Counted from the first letter of the stretch, positions 51,763 through 61,847 are shown. The stretch: DNA of 64,000 bases from DATLFP01 sp035540955 (GCA_035540955.1 DATLFP010000066.1:1-64000); one strand, 5' to 3'. Program-made: numbers and translations. Notes: a model not told the origin generated them from the letters alone.

Positions 51763-52497
51763 GTGCGGACCCTCGTCGTGATGCCCACCTACGAGGAGGC
51801 GACCAACGTCCGGGAGGTCCTGCACCGGATCCGGGCGGCCGCTCCCGAGGTCGACATCCTCGTGGTCGACGACAGCAGCCCGGACGGCACCGCCGCGCTC
51901 GCCCGCGAGGTCGGCGAGGAGCTCGGACGCATCGAGGTGGTCGTGCGGCCCCGCAAGGACGGCCTCGGCAACGCGTACCGGCACGGCTTCGGGATCGGCC
52001 TCGAGCGGGGCTACGAGCGGCTCGTCCAGATCGACGCCGACCTGTCGCACGACCCCGCGGTCCTGCCCGAGCTGCTCGCCCGCCTCGATCTCGGCGCCGA
52101 CCTCGCGGTCGGCTCCCGCTACGTCCCCGGCGGTGCCATCCCCGCCGACTGGCCGTGGCACCGGCGCGCCCTGTCGCGGTGGGGCAACGCGTACGCGTGC
52201 TGGGTGCTGGCCCTGCCGATCCGCGACGCCACCGGGGCGTTCCGCGCCTACGAGGCGCACGCGCTGAAGAGCATCGACGTCCAGTCGACACGGGCCCGCG
52301 GCTACGGCTTCCAGATCGAGACCGCGTACCGGATCGCCCGCATCACTGACGCCATCCAGGAGATCCCGATCACGTTCACCGACCGCGTGCGCGGCCACTC
52401 GAAGCTCTCCCTGCTCGTCGCCGTGGAGGAGCTGGCGCTGGCGACCGGGTGGGGCGTGCGGGACGTACTGCTGCGGCGACGCCGGCGGCGCCGTTGA
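51763..52497 (+). CDS. ppm1: Polyprenol-phosphate mannose synthase (GT2)
   Basis: 244 residues, single GT2 domain. VVMPTYEEATNVREVL, VVDDSSPDGTAALA, VQIDADLSHDPAVLP (DXD-like metal site), GSRYVPGG and FTDRVRGHSKLS are all diagnostic of dolichol/polyprenol-phosphate mannosyltransferase. It makes the lipid mannose donor for GT-C enzymes, of which several lie in this window. The soluble form ends in a basic tail. The stop overlaps the AftD start as TTGA. Confidence 0.92.
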   Translation: MRTLVVMPTYEEATNVREVLHRIRAAAPEVDILVVDDSSPDGTAALAREVGEELGRIEVVVRPRKDGLGNAYRHGFGIGLERGYERLVQIDADLSHDPAVLPELLARLDLGADLAVGSRYVPGGAIPADWPWHRRALSRWGNAYACWVLALPIRDATGAFRAYEAHALKSIDVQSTRARGYGFQIETAYRIARITDAIQEIPITFTDRVRGHSKLSLLVAVEELALATGWGVRDVLLRRRRRRR

Positions 52498-55400
52498 GCC
52501 GGCTGCGGCGGGTCACCAACGCCCTCCCGTTCCTCCTGCTCGCCGGCGTCGCCTACGTCCCGCTCCTGCTGACGGCTCCCGGCCGGGTGGCCGCCGACAC
52601 CAAGACGTACCTCTACCTCGACCCCGGCCGACTCCTCTCTCGGGCGTGGTCGATGTGGGACCCGAACATCGGGCTCGGCACGGTCACCCACCAGACGATC
52701 GGCTACCTCTGGCCGATGGGACCGTGGTTCTGGTTCTGGGAGTCGGTCGGCGCGCCCGACTGGGTGGCGCAGCGACTGTGGGTCGGCACCGTGATGCTCG
52801 CCGCGGGCGCCGGTCTCGTCTACCTGCTTCGCACCCTGGGCATCCGCTCCGTCCCCGCGCTCGTCGCCGCCGCGCTCGTCTACGAGCTCTCGCCCTACGT
52901 CCTCCACTACGCGGCGCGCATCTCGGTCATCCTCCTGCCGTGGGCCGCCCTCCCGTGGCTCGTCGCCCTGGTGCATCGCGCACTCCACTCGCGATCGTGG
53001 CGCTACCCGGCGGCCTTCGCCCTCGTGGTGGCCACCGCCGGCGGCGTGAACGCCACCGCGCTCGTCCTCGCCGGGCTCGGACCCCTCGTGTGGCTGGTGG
53101 CAGCGGTCCTCATCGACCCTGACCTGCGCTGGCGAGATGCCGGCCGCGTCGTCGCCCGCTTCGGCGCCCTCACCACCCTGTGCTCGCTGTGGTGGATCGC
53201 CGGGCTCTGGGTGCAGGGCGGGTGGGGCATCGACATCCTCCGTTACACCGAGACCGTCGAGACCGTCGCCCGCACGTCGCTGTCGTCAGAGGTGCTCCGG
53301 GGTCTTGGCTACTGGTTCTTCTACGGCGGCGACAAGCTCGGCGCCTGGATCGAGCCGGGCCGCTCCTACACCCAGGAGCTGTGGCTGATCGCCGCCGGCT
53401 TCGCCGTCCCCCTCCTCGCGTTCGCGGCGGCGGCCGTCACCCGCTGGCGGCACCGGGGCACCGCGGTCGCGCTCGTGCTCCTCGGGACGGTGATCGCCGT
53501 CGGCGCTTACCCGTACGGCGCGCCGTCGCCCGCCGGCGCCGCCTTCAAGGCGCTGGCCACGTCCTCGACCGTGGGGCTGGCGTTGCGGAGCACGCCCCGG
53601 GCCATCCCTCTCGTCGCCCTCGGCCTCGCCGTGCTGATCGGCGCCGCGCTGGCGGCCCGACGCGCAGCCGCCCCCGCCATCGCGGTCGGCCTCGTCGCCC
53701 TGATCGGGCTCCCACCGCTCTGGACCGGCGACTTCATCGGCGAGAACCTCCAGCGGCCCGAGACGATCCCCGAGCACTGGCGCGAGGCGGCCGCCGTCCT
53801 CGACGGCGGCGATCACGGGACGCGCGTGTGGGAGATCCCCGGCATCGACTTCGCCTCCTACCGGTGGGGCAACACCGTCGACCCGATCACCCCCGGCCTC
53901 ATCGACCGGCCCTACGTCGCGCGAGAGCTCATCCCGTACGGCACGCCGGCGGCTGCCGATCTGCTCATCGCCGCCGACCGGCGCATCCAGGAGATGGTCC
54001 TCGATCCCGACGGCCTGGCGGCGGTGGCCCGGCTGCTCGGCGTGGGCGACATCGTGCTCCGCTCCGATCTGCAGTACGAGCGCTACCGGACACCGCGACC
54101 CCGCACCCTCTACCGAGACCTGCGGCCGACGCCCGTCGGCCTGGAGCAACCTCGGCCCGTCGGCGCGCCGGTCCCCAACGAGGCCATCGACCGGCTCGCC
54201 CTCCGCGACGAGGTGTTCCTCGCCACGCCCGCCGACGCCCCCCACCCCGCGCCGGTCGAGATCTTCGGGGTCGTCGCTCCCCTGCCCATCGTGCGGGCCC
54301 GGGCGGCGACGGCCCCGATCGTCGTGGCCGGCGACGGCGAGGGCATCGTCGAGGCGGCGGCGGTCGGACTCCTCGGCGGCGACTCGGTCGTCCTCTCGAG
54401 TGCCGCCCTCACCGACGAGGAGCGGCGCGCCGCCATGGAGGCCGGGGCCGTGCTGGTCCTCACCGACACCAACCGGCAGCGGGGTCGGCGGTGGGCGACG
54501 CTGCGCGACAACGCCGGCTACACCGAGCCAAGGGGCGAGACCCCCCTGCGTCCCGACCCGAGCGACAACCGCCTGCCGCTGTTCCCCGGTGCGTCCGACG
54601 ACGCGTTCACCACGGTCGACCTGAGGGGCGCGGCCGCGGTGCGAGCGACCGCCTATGGGAACCCTGTGTCGTTCACCCCCGAAGACCGCCCGGCCCTGGC
54701 CCTCGACGGCGATCTCGCCACCGCCTGGCAGGTCGGCGCCCTCGACGGGGTGGGCGGCGAGCGCTGGCGGCTCGACGTCGCCGACCCGGTGCGGACCTCG
54801 TCGATCAACGTCGTGCAGGCCCTCAACCCCCACGCCAACCGGTGGATCACCCGGCTCGAGGTGCGCCTCGACGGCGAGCCGGTCACCACCGTCGACCTCG
54901 ATGACCGGTCCCGGACCTCCGACGGGCAGGACATCGACCTGGGAGGTGAGCGACTGGTCACGGCACTGGAGCTCGTGGTGCGGGGCGACAACGTCGGGAA
55001 GCTCGCCCGCTACGACGGGTTCTCCGGTGTCGGCTTCGCCGAGGTACGGGTCGGCGGCGTGGAGGTCGAGGAGGTCGTGCGTCTGCCCGCTGATCTCCTG
55101 CGCGACGGCGCCGCCGGTCACCCGCTCGCCATCGTGCTCGCCCGCATGCGGTCGAACCCGATCGAGCCGACCGCCGGTGACGAGGAGCGGGCGATGGCCC
55201 GCGTGTTCACCCTGCCCGAGGCGCGCTCGTTCCGCCTCAGCGGCCAGGCCCGGGTGTCGGCCGACCAGCCCGACGATGCCGTCGACCGCGCCCTCGGTGG
55301 GACGGCGGTGGTCCGCACGTCGAGTCGCATCGGCGGGGACCTCACCTCCCGGGGCGTGCACGCCGTCGACCGCGATCCCCGCACCGCGTGGACCACCGCG

Positions 55401-56795
55401 TTCGGCGAGCAGCGCGGGCAGTGGCTCCACGCCGACCTCGGCGCCGCCCGTTCGTTCGCCGCCCTCGATCTGCGGGTGCGGGCCGACGGCCACCACTCCG
55501 TCCCGACGCGGCTGCGGGTGACCACCGACGCCGGCGACGACGTCGAGGCCGAGGTCCCGCCGATCGCGGACGGCGGCGAGCGCGGCCACGTCGCTCGCGT
55601 GCCGGTCGTGCTCCCCGAGCGGGTGCGGGGCCAGCGGGTGCAGGTCGAGATCCTCGACGTCCGGGAGACGCGCACGATCGACTGGTACAGCGAGTCGCCG
55701 ATCACGATGCCGGTGGGCGTCGTCGAGCTCGGACTGCCGGGCACGAGCATCCCGCCCGCCGGTGCGCTCGACGTGTGCCGAGACGACCTGCTCACCGTCG
55801 ACGGCCGGCCGGTGGCGGTCCGCCTGACCGGCGACGTGGGGGCCGCGTCGCGACGCCAGCCCGTGCAGGTCTCGCTGTGCGAGGGCAGCCTGCGCCTGCC
55901 CGCCGGCGAGCACGAGCTGCGGACGGCTCCCGGCGCGACCACCGGCTACGACCTCGATCGGCTGGTCCTCACGTCGGGGGTCCGCGGCGAGGCCGTGCCG
56001 CCACCGTCGCCGGGATCACCGCCGGCCGCCACCTCCTCGGTGGCGCTGCGGGTGGTGGACGAGGGGCGGGCGTCGCTCACGGTCGAGGTCGACGGCGACG
56101 AGCCCTTCTGGCTGGTGCTCGGCCAGAGCCACTCGTCGGGATGGACGGCGACGACCGCGCCCGTCGACGGCGGCCCGACCCGGGACCTCGGCGAGCCCGT
56201 GCTCGTCGACGGCTACGCCAACGGGTGGCACGTCACGCCGCAGGGCGGCCCGCAGCGGGTCACGTTGCGCTTCACCCCCCAGCGCACGGTCACCGCCGCG
56301 CTCGTCCTCTCCCTGCTCGGTGCCCTGCTCTGCCTCGTGCTCATCGCCCGCTCCGGGCGGGGACCGAGGGCGACGGCGCTCGACGCGCCTGTTGACGCCG
56401 ACGCGCCGTCGTGGGTCTGGCCGTGGCAGCCGGTCGGATCCCGACCGTCGGTGCGGTGGGTCGCAGGCGTTGCCGTGACCGGCGGCGCCGTCGCCGCCCT
56501 GCTCGTGCACCCTGTCACCGGGGTCGGCATCGCCGCCGCCCTCGTGCTCGGGCTGCTCGGGGCGCGCGGTCCCGGCGTGCTGGCCGGCGCCGCCGTCGCC
56601 CTCCTCGGCGGTGCCGCCCTCTTCACCATCGCGAAGCAGCACCGCAACGGCTACCCGCCCGACTTCGGGTGGCCCGGCTTCTTCGGCCTCGCCCACCACC
56701 TGGCGTGGATCGGGCTGCTCCTCATCGTGGCGTCCGTCGCGGCGGCCGCCGTCCGCCGGCGTGCAGGAGGGCGAGACCCGCAGCGCACGCCGTGA
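52494..56795 (+). CDS. aftD: AftD-type alpha-(1->3)-arabinofuranosyltransferase
   Basis: 1433 residues from a TTG overlapping the previous stop. The N-terminus matches mycobacterial AftD: VAADTKTYLYLDPGRLLSRA (catalytic Asp region, D35), WSMWDPNIGLGTVTHQTIGY and GAPDWVAQRLW. About 11 helices are followed by a large extracytoplasmic region with two discoidin-like carbohydrate-binding domains (about residues 710-820 and 940-1050), then three or four C-terminal helices (from 1265). Uses decaprenylphosphoryl-arabinose. Its 3' end overlaps the convergent MFS gene by 74 bases. Confidence 0.92.
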   Translation: MSRLRRVTNALPFLLLAGVAYVPLLLTAPGRVAADTKTYLYLDPGRLLSRAWSMWDPNIGLGTVTHQTIGYLWPMGPWFWFWESVGAPDWVAQRLWVGTVMLAAGAGLVYLLRTLGIRSVPALVAAALVYELSPYVLHYAARISVILLPWAALPWLVALVHRALHSRSWRYPAAFALVVATAGGVNATALVLAGLGPLVWLVAAVLIDPDLRWRDAGRVVARFGALTTLCSLWWIAGLWVQGGWGIDILRYTETVETVARTSLSSEVLRGLGYWFFYGGDKLGAWIEPGRSYTQELWLIAAGFAVPLLAFAAAAVTRWRHRGTAVALVLLGTVIAVGAYPYGAPSPAGAAFKALATSSTVGLALRSTPRAIPLVALGLAVLIGAALAARRAAAPAIAVGLVALIGLPPLWTGDFIGENLQRPETIPEHWREAAAVLDGGDHGTRVWEIPGIDFASYRWGNTVDPITPGLIDRPYVARELIPYGTPAAADLLIAADRRIQEMVLDPDGLAAVARLLGVGDIVLRSDLQYERYRTPRPRTLYRDLRPTPVGLEQPRPVGAPVPNEAIDRLALRDEVFLATPADAPHPAPVEIFGVVAPLPIVRARAATAPIVVAGDGEGIVEAAAVGLLGGDSVVLSSAALTDEERRAAMEAGAVLVLTDTNRQRGRRWATLRDNAGYTEPRGETPLRPDPSDNRLPLFPGASDDAFTTVDLRGAAAVRATAYGNPVSFTPEDRPALALDGDLATAWQVGALDGVGGERWRLDVADPVRTSSINVVQALNPHANRWITRLEVRLDGEPVTTVDLDDRSRTSDGQDIDLGGERLVTALELVVRGDNVGKLARYDGFSGVGFAEVRVGGVEVEEVVRLPADLLRDGAAGHPLAIVLARMRSNPIEPTAGDEERAMARVFTLPEARSFRLSGQARVSADQPDDAVDRALGGTAVVRTSSRIGGDLTSRGVHAVDRDPRTAWTTAFGEQRGQWLHADLGAARSFAALDLRVRADGHHSVPTRLRVTTDAGDDVEAEVPPIADGGERGHVARVPVVLPERVRGQRVQVEILDVRETRTIDWYSESPITMPVGVVELGLPGTSIPPAGALDVCRDDLLTVDGRPVAVRLTGDVGAASRRQPVQVSLCEGSLRLPAGEHELRTAPGATTGYDLDRLVLTSGVRGEAVPPPSPGSPPAATSSVALRVVDEGRASLTVEVDGDEPFWLVLGQSHSSGWTATTAPVDGGPTRDLGEPVLVDGYANGWHVTPQGGPQRVTLRFTPQRTVTAALVLSLLGALLCLVLIARSGRGPRATALDAPVDADAPSWVWPWQPVGSRPSVRWVAGVAVTGGAVAALLVHPVTGVGIAAALVLGLLGARGPGVLAGAAVALLGGAALFTIAKQHRNGYPPDFGWPGFFGLAHHLAWIGLLLIVASVAAAAVRRRAGGRDPQRTP

Positions 56796-57882
56796 GCATC
56801 GGGGCCAGCGCGTCGGTGCCCCATGCCTGCGCCCCGAGGCCCAGGACCGCCGGGAACGTGACACCCCCGACCGCCGACGCCGCGATCTGCACGCCCAGGG
56901 CACGCGCCGCGCGGTGGACCCCCAGCCGCACCGGGGTCAGGGCCACCAGCACCGGGAACACCGACGCCAGCGACAGGCCCAGGGGCACCAGCGCGAGGTG
57001 GCCGACGCCGGCGGGGTCGCCCCACAGGAGCGCCGTCGAGGCCAACGCCGCCAGCACGCTGGCGGAGAGCACCGCATCGGGGCTGCGCCGCTCGCCGCTG
57101 ATGCCGAGCGCGACGCGGCCGGCGGTGAGCGCCAACCAGTAGGCCGCCGTCCATGCGCCGGCGGTGGCGGCGCTCAGCCCACGGCTCTCGGTCAGGAGCG
57201 TGAAGGCCCACGCGCCGGTCCCCGCCTCGATGCCGACGTAGAGGACGAACAGGGCGACGGAGACCGCGAGACCCACCCGGTCGAGCGGCTCGGCGTCATC
57301 GGGCACGTCGCGCCGACGAGGCACCGCCGGCCAGTCCCGGCGCACACCCACGTACGCGAACAGCAGCACCGTCTGGATGACCACGACGGGCACGAACGCC
57401 AGCCGCCATGTGCGCCCTCCGGCGACGAACGCCGTGACCACGAGCGGGCCGGCGGTCGCCCCCAGGCCCCACGCGGCATGCAGGAACCCGATGGCCCGCA
57501 TGCCGTGGTGCTGGGCGACCTCGTGGTTCAGGGTGACGTCGGCGGCGCCGCCGGACACGCCGAGCACGGCGGCACCCACGAGCACGACGGACCAGCCCGG
57601 CGCGAGCGCGAAGGTGGCGGTGCCGGCGATCGCCGTGCCGGCGATCGCGAGCATCGCCACGCCTGTCCCCACCCGCTCCAGGACCCAGCCCGATGCGAGC
57701 GACGTGACGAAGTAGGCGCCGGTGTAGGCGGCGTACACCGCGCCGAGCGCCGCCAGCGGCTGGTCGAACGTGGCCCGCATCGACGGCCACGCGACGCCGA
57801 GGGCCCCGTCGAAGACGCCCACGGCGGCCAGGGCCGCCATCCCCAGCAGCACCCGACCCCGGGCGCTGCGCAGCACCGGCAC
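56722..57882 (-). CDS. MFS transporter
   Basis: 386 residues from GTG 57882, with about twelve membrane helices. Conserved spots: WVLERVGTGVAMLA after the third helix and LGVSGGAADVTLNHEV in the first half, as in sugar-type MFS proteins. Substrate unknown. The first codons are uncertain since several weak starts exist. Its last 24 codons are antisense to the end of aftD. It lies 11 bases after the zinc-ribbon gene. Confidence 0.8.
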   Translation of the reverse strand: MPVLRSARGRVLLGMAALAAVGVFDGALGVAWPSMRATFDQPLAALGAVYAAYTGAYFVTSLASGWVLERVGTGVAMLAIAGTAIAGTATFALAPGWSVVLVGAAVLGVSGGAADVTLNHEVAQHHGMRAIGFLHAAWGLGATAGPLVVTAFVAGGRTWRLAFVPVVVIQTVLLFAYVGVRRDWPAVPRRRDVPDDAEPLDRVGLAVSVALFVLYVGIEAGTGAWAFTLLTESRGLSAATAGAWTAAYWLALTAGRVALGISGERRSPDAVLSASVLAALASTALLWGDPAGVGHLALVPLGLSLASVFPVLVALTPVRLGVHRAARALGVQIAASAVGGVTFPAVLGLGAQAWGTDALAPMLTACAAGLALLHAGGRRPPRRTPR

Positions 57883-57893
57883 GAACCCGGCCG

Positions 57894-58079
57894 TCAGTCC
57901 TTGGTGGCGACCTGGTTGGGCACGACGTTCATCTTCGGCTCGTAGGCGGCGGCCTCGACGTCGCGCGCCTCGCCCCGCATCGTCGCGACCAGCTCGGCTC
58001 GGCACCCCCGACACGGGCCGTAGAACGGCTCCGCCACCGTGGCAGCGCAGCGCGGGCAGGAGAACTCGAGGGCGTCCAT
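57894..58079 (-). CDS. Small zinc-ribbon protein
   Basis: 61 residues with four cysteines in two knuckles, CPRC and CRGC (both CxxC), 14 residues apart, then a polar tail. Not recognised further; such ribbons bind a protein or nucleic acid. The ATG shares one base with the galE stop (TGATG), so translation is coupled. Confidence 0.75.
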   Translation of the reverse strand: MDALEFSCPRCAATVAEPFYGPCRGCRAELVATMRGEARDVEAAAYEPKMNVVPNQVATKD

Positions 58080-59128
58080 CAGCCCTTCACCTTGGCACCG
58101 CCGCCGCCGCCGGTCGCGTATCCCTCGGGGTTCTCGGACTGCCATCGCCAGTGGTCGACGACCATCTCGTCGAGGCCCAGGCGTGCCTCCCACCCCAGCA
58201 CCTCCCGGGCATGGGTCGGGTCGGCCCAGGTCGCGGCGATGTCGCCTGGGCGCCGGGCCTCGACCTCGTAGGGGATGGGCCGCCCCGCAGCCCGTGACGC
58301 CGCCTCGATGACCTCGAGCACCGAGTAGCCGCGCCCGGTGCCGAGGTTCACCGCCTCGCACCCGTCGATCGTGTCCAGCCGCTCGAGCGCGGCGAGGTGG
58401 CCCTCGGCGAGATCGACCACGTGGATGTAGTCGCGCACGCCGGTTCCGTCGGGCGTGCCGTAGTCGGACCCGAACACCCGGACCTTGTCGCGCCGACCGG
58501 CGGCGACCTGCATCACGTTGGGCATGAGGTTGTTCGGGATGCCGGCCGGGTCCTCGCCGATGCGACCGCTCGGGTGGGCCCCGACCGGGTTGAAGTACCG
58601 CAGCAGCGCGATGTGCCAGCCGGCCTCGGCGACCGGCAGGTCGCGCAGCATGTCCTCGATGTAGAGCTTGCTGCGCCCGTACGGGTTGGTGGTCGGTCCC
58701 AGCCGGCAGCCCTCGGTGACCGGGACCCGCTCGGGATCGCCGTACACCGTGCACGACGAGGAGAAGACGAGCTTCTGCACGCCGCCGGCGCGCATGACCT
58801 TCAGCAACGAGATCGTGGCGGCCACGTTGTTCTCGTGGTAGTCGAGCGGCTTCGCCACCGACTCCCCGACCGCCTTGAGCCCGGCGAAGTGGACCACGGC
58901 ATCCAGGTCGTGTTGCGCGAAGACGGCGTCGAGCTCGGGCTCGTCGAGGAGGTCGACGCGGTGGAACGCGACGTCGCGCCCGGTGAGCTCGGCCACCCGC
59001 TCGACCGCCACCGGCGAGCTGTTGGCCAGGTTGTCGACGATCACGACCGACCACCCGGCCTCGAGCAGCACGACGGCCGTGTGCGACCCGATGTAGCCGG
59101 CGCCGCCGGTCAGGAGCGCGGTGGGCAT
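58079..59128 (-). CDS. galE: UDP-glucose 4-epimerase
   Basis: 349 residues. [18 protein letters not shown] (NAD), [17 protein letters not shown] and [11 protein letters not shown] (Ser, Tyr, Lys), then [12 protein letters not shown]. Interconverts UDP-glucose and UDP-galactose, which would feed a galactan backbone and a UDP-galactopyranose mutase if the flavoprotein at 27466 is one. Follows the release-factor-like gene and precedes the zinc ribbon in one operon. Confidence 0.96.
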   Translation of the reverse strand: MPTALLTGGAGYIGSHTAVVLLEAGWSVVIVDNLANSSPVAVERVAELTGRDVAFHRVDLLDEPELDAVFAQHDLDAVVHFAGLKAVGESVAKPLDYHENNVAATISLLKVMRAGGVQKLVFSSSCTVYGDPERVPVTEGCRLGPTTNPYGRSKLYIEDMLRDLPVAEAGWHIALLRYFNPVGAHPSGRIGEDPAGIPNNLMPNVMQVAAGRRDKVRVFGSDYGTPDGTGVRDYIHVVDLAEGHLAALERLDTIDGCEAVNLGTGRGYSVLEVIEAASRAAGRPIPYEVEARRPGDIAATWADPTHAREVLGWEARLGLDEMVVDHWRWQSENPEGYATGGGGGAKVKG

Positions 59129-59135
59129 CGGCCCG

Positions 59136-59546
59136 TCACTCTTCCAGATCCCGCCGGGCCCGCTTGCGCTCCGACCGGCGCCGCTTCTCCGCGAGGCGCC
59201 GTTCGACGGCGGCGCGGCTCGGGCGGGTCGCCCGCCGCGGCGTCGCCACCCGCAGCCCCTCGGCCAACCGCTCCCGCAGCCGGGACAGGGCGAGGTCGCG
59301 GTTGCGGGCCTGTGATCGCTCGTCGCCCGCCACTGCCCGCACCTCGGCACCGAGCCGGCCGAGGAGCCGCTCGCGCTGGCGGGGACCGAGCGACGGCGAG
59401 CCCGCCACGTCGAAGATCACCTCGACCCGCGTGTCAGCAGTGTTGGCGTGCTGACCACCCGGACCGCCACTGCGGGAGAAGCGCCAGCGAAGCTCCGACA
59501 TCGGGATGGCGCACGACTTCGTCACCCGCAGCACGTCCCGGTCCAC
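59136..59546 (-). CDS. arfB: Release-factor-like ribosome rescue protein (ArfB type)
   Basis: 136 residues from GTG 59546. The GGQ motif is intact in [20 protein letters not shown], and the C-terminal tail is long and basic ([16 protein letters not shown]) as needed to sit in an empty mRNA channel. It hydrolyses peptidyl-tRNA on stalled ribosomes. The codon-recognition domain of full release factors is missing, as expected. First gene of the galE operon. Confidence 0.92.
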   Translation of the reverse strand: MDRDVLRVTKSCAIPMSELRWRFSRSGGPGGQHANTADTRVEVIFDVAGSPSLGPRQRERLLGRLGAEVRAVAGDERSQARNRDLALSRLRERLAEGLRVATPRRATRPSRAAVERRLAEKRRRSERKRARRDLEE

Positions 59547-59552
59547 AGGACG

Positions 59553-59558
59553 ACGGTA
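59553..59558 (-). promoter_or_regulatory. Leaderless -10 for the arfB-galE operon
   Basis: TACCGT on the minus strand, 6 bases before GTG 59546. Confidence 0.5.
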
Positions 59559-59567
59559 ACGACGCTC

Positions 59568-59573
59568 TACCCT
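59568..59573 (+). promoter_or_regulatory. Leaderless -10 for the glycosylase gene
   Basis: TACCCT, 6 bases before GTG 59580. Confidence 0.45.
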
Positions 59574-59579
59574 CCACCG

Positions 59580-60488
59580 GTGGCTCCTCTGACGCGGCGG
59601 GTACCGCTCCGGGCGCCCCTCGTCTCGCTCCTCGGTCGCCTCCAGCGGGGCCGCGGCGATCCCTGCATGCAGCTGTGGGACCGTGGCTGCTGGCGGGCCG
59701 GTCGCACGCCCGACGGTCCCGCCACCACCGCGCTCGTCGACACCGGGGATGGTCACCTCGAAGCGACGGCGTGGGGACCGGGGGCGGCATGGTCCATCGA
59801 GCACCTGCCCGACCTGCTCGGTGAGCACGACGACACGGTCGATGCCTTCGCGCCCCCTCCCGGCCTCGTGCGCGACCTGCTCCGCCGGTCGTCGGTGCGC
59901 ATCGGTCGCAGCCTGGCGGTCGCCGAAGCCGTGTTCCCGACCGTGCTCGAGCAGCGGGTCACCGGCGCCGGCGCCCGCCGCTCCTACCGGTGGCTCGCCC
60001 GTCGCCTCGGCGAGCCGGCGCCCGGCCGCGGGGGCGCGCTCGGGCTCCGCCTGCCTCCTGCGCCCGAGGTCCTGGCGGCCACGCCCTCCTGGGTGTTCCA
60101 CCGGGCCGGGGTGGAGCGGGCCCGGGCCGACACGGTCCGCAGCGCCATGCGCCGGGCCGACCGGCTCGAGGAGGTCGCCGCCATGACGGCCGCCGCCGCG
60201 CACCGGCGGCTCACGGCCTTCGCCGGCATCGGGCCCTGGACCGCCAGCGAGGTCGCCCTCGCGGCCCTCGGCGACCCCGACGCGGTGAGCGTCGGTGACT
60301 TCCACCTGAAGCACGTCGTCGCGTTCGCCCTCGCCGGCGAGCCCCGCGGCACCGACGAGCGCATGCTCGAGCTCCTCGAGCCCTACCGGGGCCACCGCGC
60401 TCGCGCCGTGATGCTGCTCGAGCACGCCGGCATCACGCCACCCCGCTACGGCCCGCGGATCGAGACCCCCTCCATCGCCCACCTCTGA
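59580..60488 (+). CDS. HhH-GPD DNA glycosylase (AlkA-like)
   Basis: 302 residues from GTG 59580. Helix-hairpin-helix LTAFAGIGPWTASEVALAAL with VSVGDFHLKH, where the aspartate is the expected catalytic residue. The N-terminal half is a variable domain. 3-methyladenine DNA glycosylase superfamily, possibly with altered specificity. Distinct in length and N-terminus from the one at 23124-23735. Confidence 0.88.
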   Translation: MAPLTRRVPLRAPLVSLLGRLQRGRGDPCMQLWDRGCWRAGRTPDGPATTALVDTGDGHLEATAWGPGAAWSIEHLPDLLGEHDDTVDAFAPPPGLVRDLLRRSSVRIGRSLAVAEAVFPTVLEQRVTGAGARRSYRWLARRLGEPAPGRGGALGLRLPPAPEVLAATPSWVFHRAGVERARADTVRSAMRRADRLEEVAAMTAAAAHRRLTAFAGIGPWTASEVALAALGDPDAVSVGDFHLKHVVAFALAGEPRGTDERMLELLEPYRGHRARAVMLLEHAGITPPRYGPRIETPSIAHL

Positions 60489-60500
60489 CCCACGCCACCT

Positions 60501-61829
60501 TCAGAGCCAGGCGAGCGGGTTGGTGTGGACGCCGTGGACCCGCACCTCGAAGTGGAGGTGGTCGCCGGTGGCGAAACCGGTGCGGCCGACGGTGCCGACC
60601 GCCTGACCCCGGCTGACCGCCTGGCCGCTGGACACCGCCGGCCGGGCCAGGTGCGAGTACGACGTGCCGACGCCGTCGCCGTGGTCGATCACCACGGTGA
60701 TCCCGTAGCCGGGCCGCTCCCGGACCTCGACGACGGTGCCCGCCGCCGCGGCCAACGCCGTCGATCCGCCGGCGAAGTCGACGCCGGTGTGCACCTGCGG
60801 GCGCCCGTAGACGGGATGGGTCCGGCTGCCGTAGCTCGAGGTGACCCGAGCGCCGGGAAGCGGGTGGGCGAGGGCCCCCCGGCGAGGGCTGGCGCCGGGC
60901 TGGCAGCCCTGGCGGATCCGCAGGAGGGAGGTCAGCTGCGCGCTCTCGCGGGCCACGGTGTCGAGCGGATCGCGATCAGGGTGGCTGGCCGCCGGGAGCG
61001 GCGTGGTGGCGAGCCAGTACCCGCCGCCGGCGCGGGCGGCGACGCCCAGCACCGCGTCCTTGCACGCGTTGGCCGCCGAACCCCGGAACGGCGCGCCTCC
61101 GAAGGTGTGCACGGCCCCGTCGCGCGTCACCAGCCAGTACGCGGTGCTCGACGCCGCGTCGATGCCGGTCACCGGCTCGTCGAGGCGCTGGCCGGCGAGC
61201 GCCCCGCCGAAGACCGCGGCGCCGAAGGTGTACACGCCGCCGACCGCCGTCGCGAGCCAGTACCCGTCCCCGGCGGAGGTGGCGGCCATCCCCACCACCG
61301 GCGACCCGGGCGCGGAACCGGTGAGGTCACCGGCGTGGCGGGCCGACCCGAAGCCGAAGACCGACCCACCGGCCGTCACCAGCCAGTAGCCGGCGCCGGC
61401 CGGCGCGGCCTCGATGTCGACCACCGGATGGGTCAGCCGCCGATCACCGGTGGAGCCGAGGAACGGCGCATCGCCGAAGGTGAAGACGCCTCCGTCGGCG
61501 GCCGCCAGCCAGTACCCCCTTCCCGACGGGGTCGGCGCCATCGCCACGATCGGCTGGTTGAGCGGGATCGCCCCGAGCGATCCGCTGTAGCGGGCCCCGC
61601 CGAAGGAGAACACGCCACCGTCGGACGCCACCGTCCAGTAGCCCGATCCGTCGGGACTGGCGGCGACGTCGACGACGGGTGCGTTGAGCGCGACCCCGGC
61701 GGTCGACCCGTGGTGGGGCGCGCCGTAGGCGAGGATGTCGCCGCCGGCGACCGCGGCCGCGGCCGGGTCGCCGCCGAGGAGCGCGGACGTGGCGAGGATG
61801 AGGGCGAGGAGCGCCCGCCGGATGCGCAT
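60501..61829 (-). CDS. Secreted M23 peptidase with GYW-DGG repeats
   Basis: 442 residues. Signal peptide to about residue 26 (LLALILATSALLGG). Residues 35-275 hold about six repeats GYW.(V/L)A(S)DGGVF(S/T)FG....GS, the same family as in the L,D-transpeptidase. The C-terminal domain is M23/LytM: VHTGVDFAGG and HLHFEVRVHG carry the zinc histidines, with GVGTSYSHL between. It would cut peptidoglycan cross-bridges or stems. It starts 18 bases from the divergent hydrolase start. Confidence 0.92.
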   Translation of the reverse strand: MRIRRALLALILATSALLGGDPAAAAVAGGDILAYGAPHHGSTAGVALNAPVVDVAASPDGSGYWTVASDGGVFSFGGARYSGSLGAIPLNQPIVAMAPTPSGRGYWLAAADGGVFTFGDAPFLGSTGDRRLTHPVVDIEAAPAGAGYWLVTAGGSVFGFGSARHAGDLTGSAPGSPVVGMAATSAGDGYWLATAVGGVYTFGAAVFGGALAGQRLDEPVTGIDAASSTAYWLVTRDGAVHTFGGAPFRGSAANACKDAVLGVAARAGGGYWLATTPLPAASHPDRDPLDTVARESAQLTSLLRIRQGCQPGASPRRGALAHPLPGARVTSSYGSRTHPVYGRPQVHTGVDFAGGSTALAAAAGTVVEVRERPGYGITVVIDHGDGVGTSYSHLARPAVSSGQAVSRGQAVGTVGRTGFATGDHLHFEVRVHGVHTNPLAWL

Positions 61830-61835
61830 CGGTGC

Positions 61836-61841
61836 ATCATG
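61836..61841 (-). promoter_or_regulatory. Possible leaderless -10 for the M23 peptidase
   Basis: CATGAT on the minus strand, 6 bases before ATG 61829. On the plus strand CATCAT (61835-61840) is 7 bases before ATG 61848, so the two opposing signals overlap. Confidence 0.35.
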
Positions 61842-61847
61842 TCGCAG

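Noticed and set aside
56722..56795. Frameshift artefact joining aftD and the MFS gene ends
   Set aside because: Both frames are open to normal stop codons and both C-termini are plausible; kept as a real overlap pending comparison.
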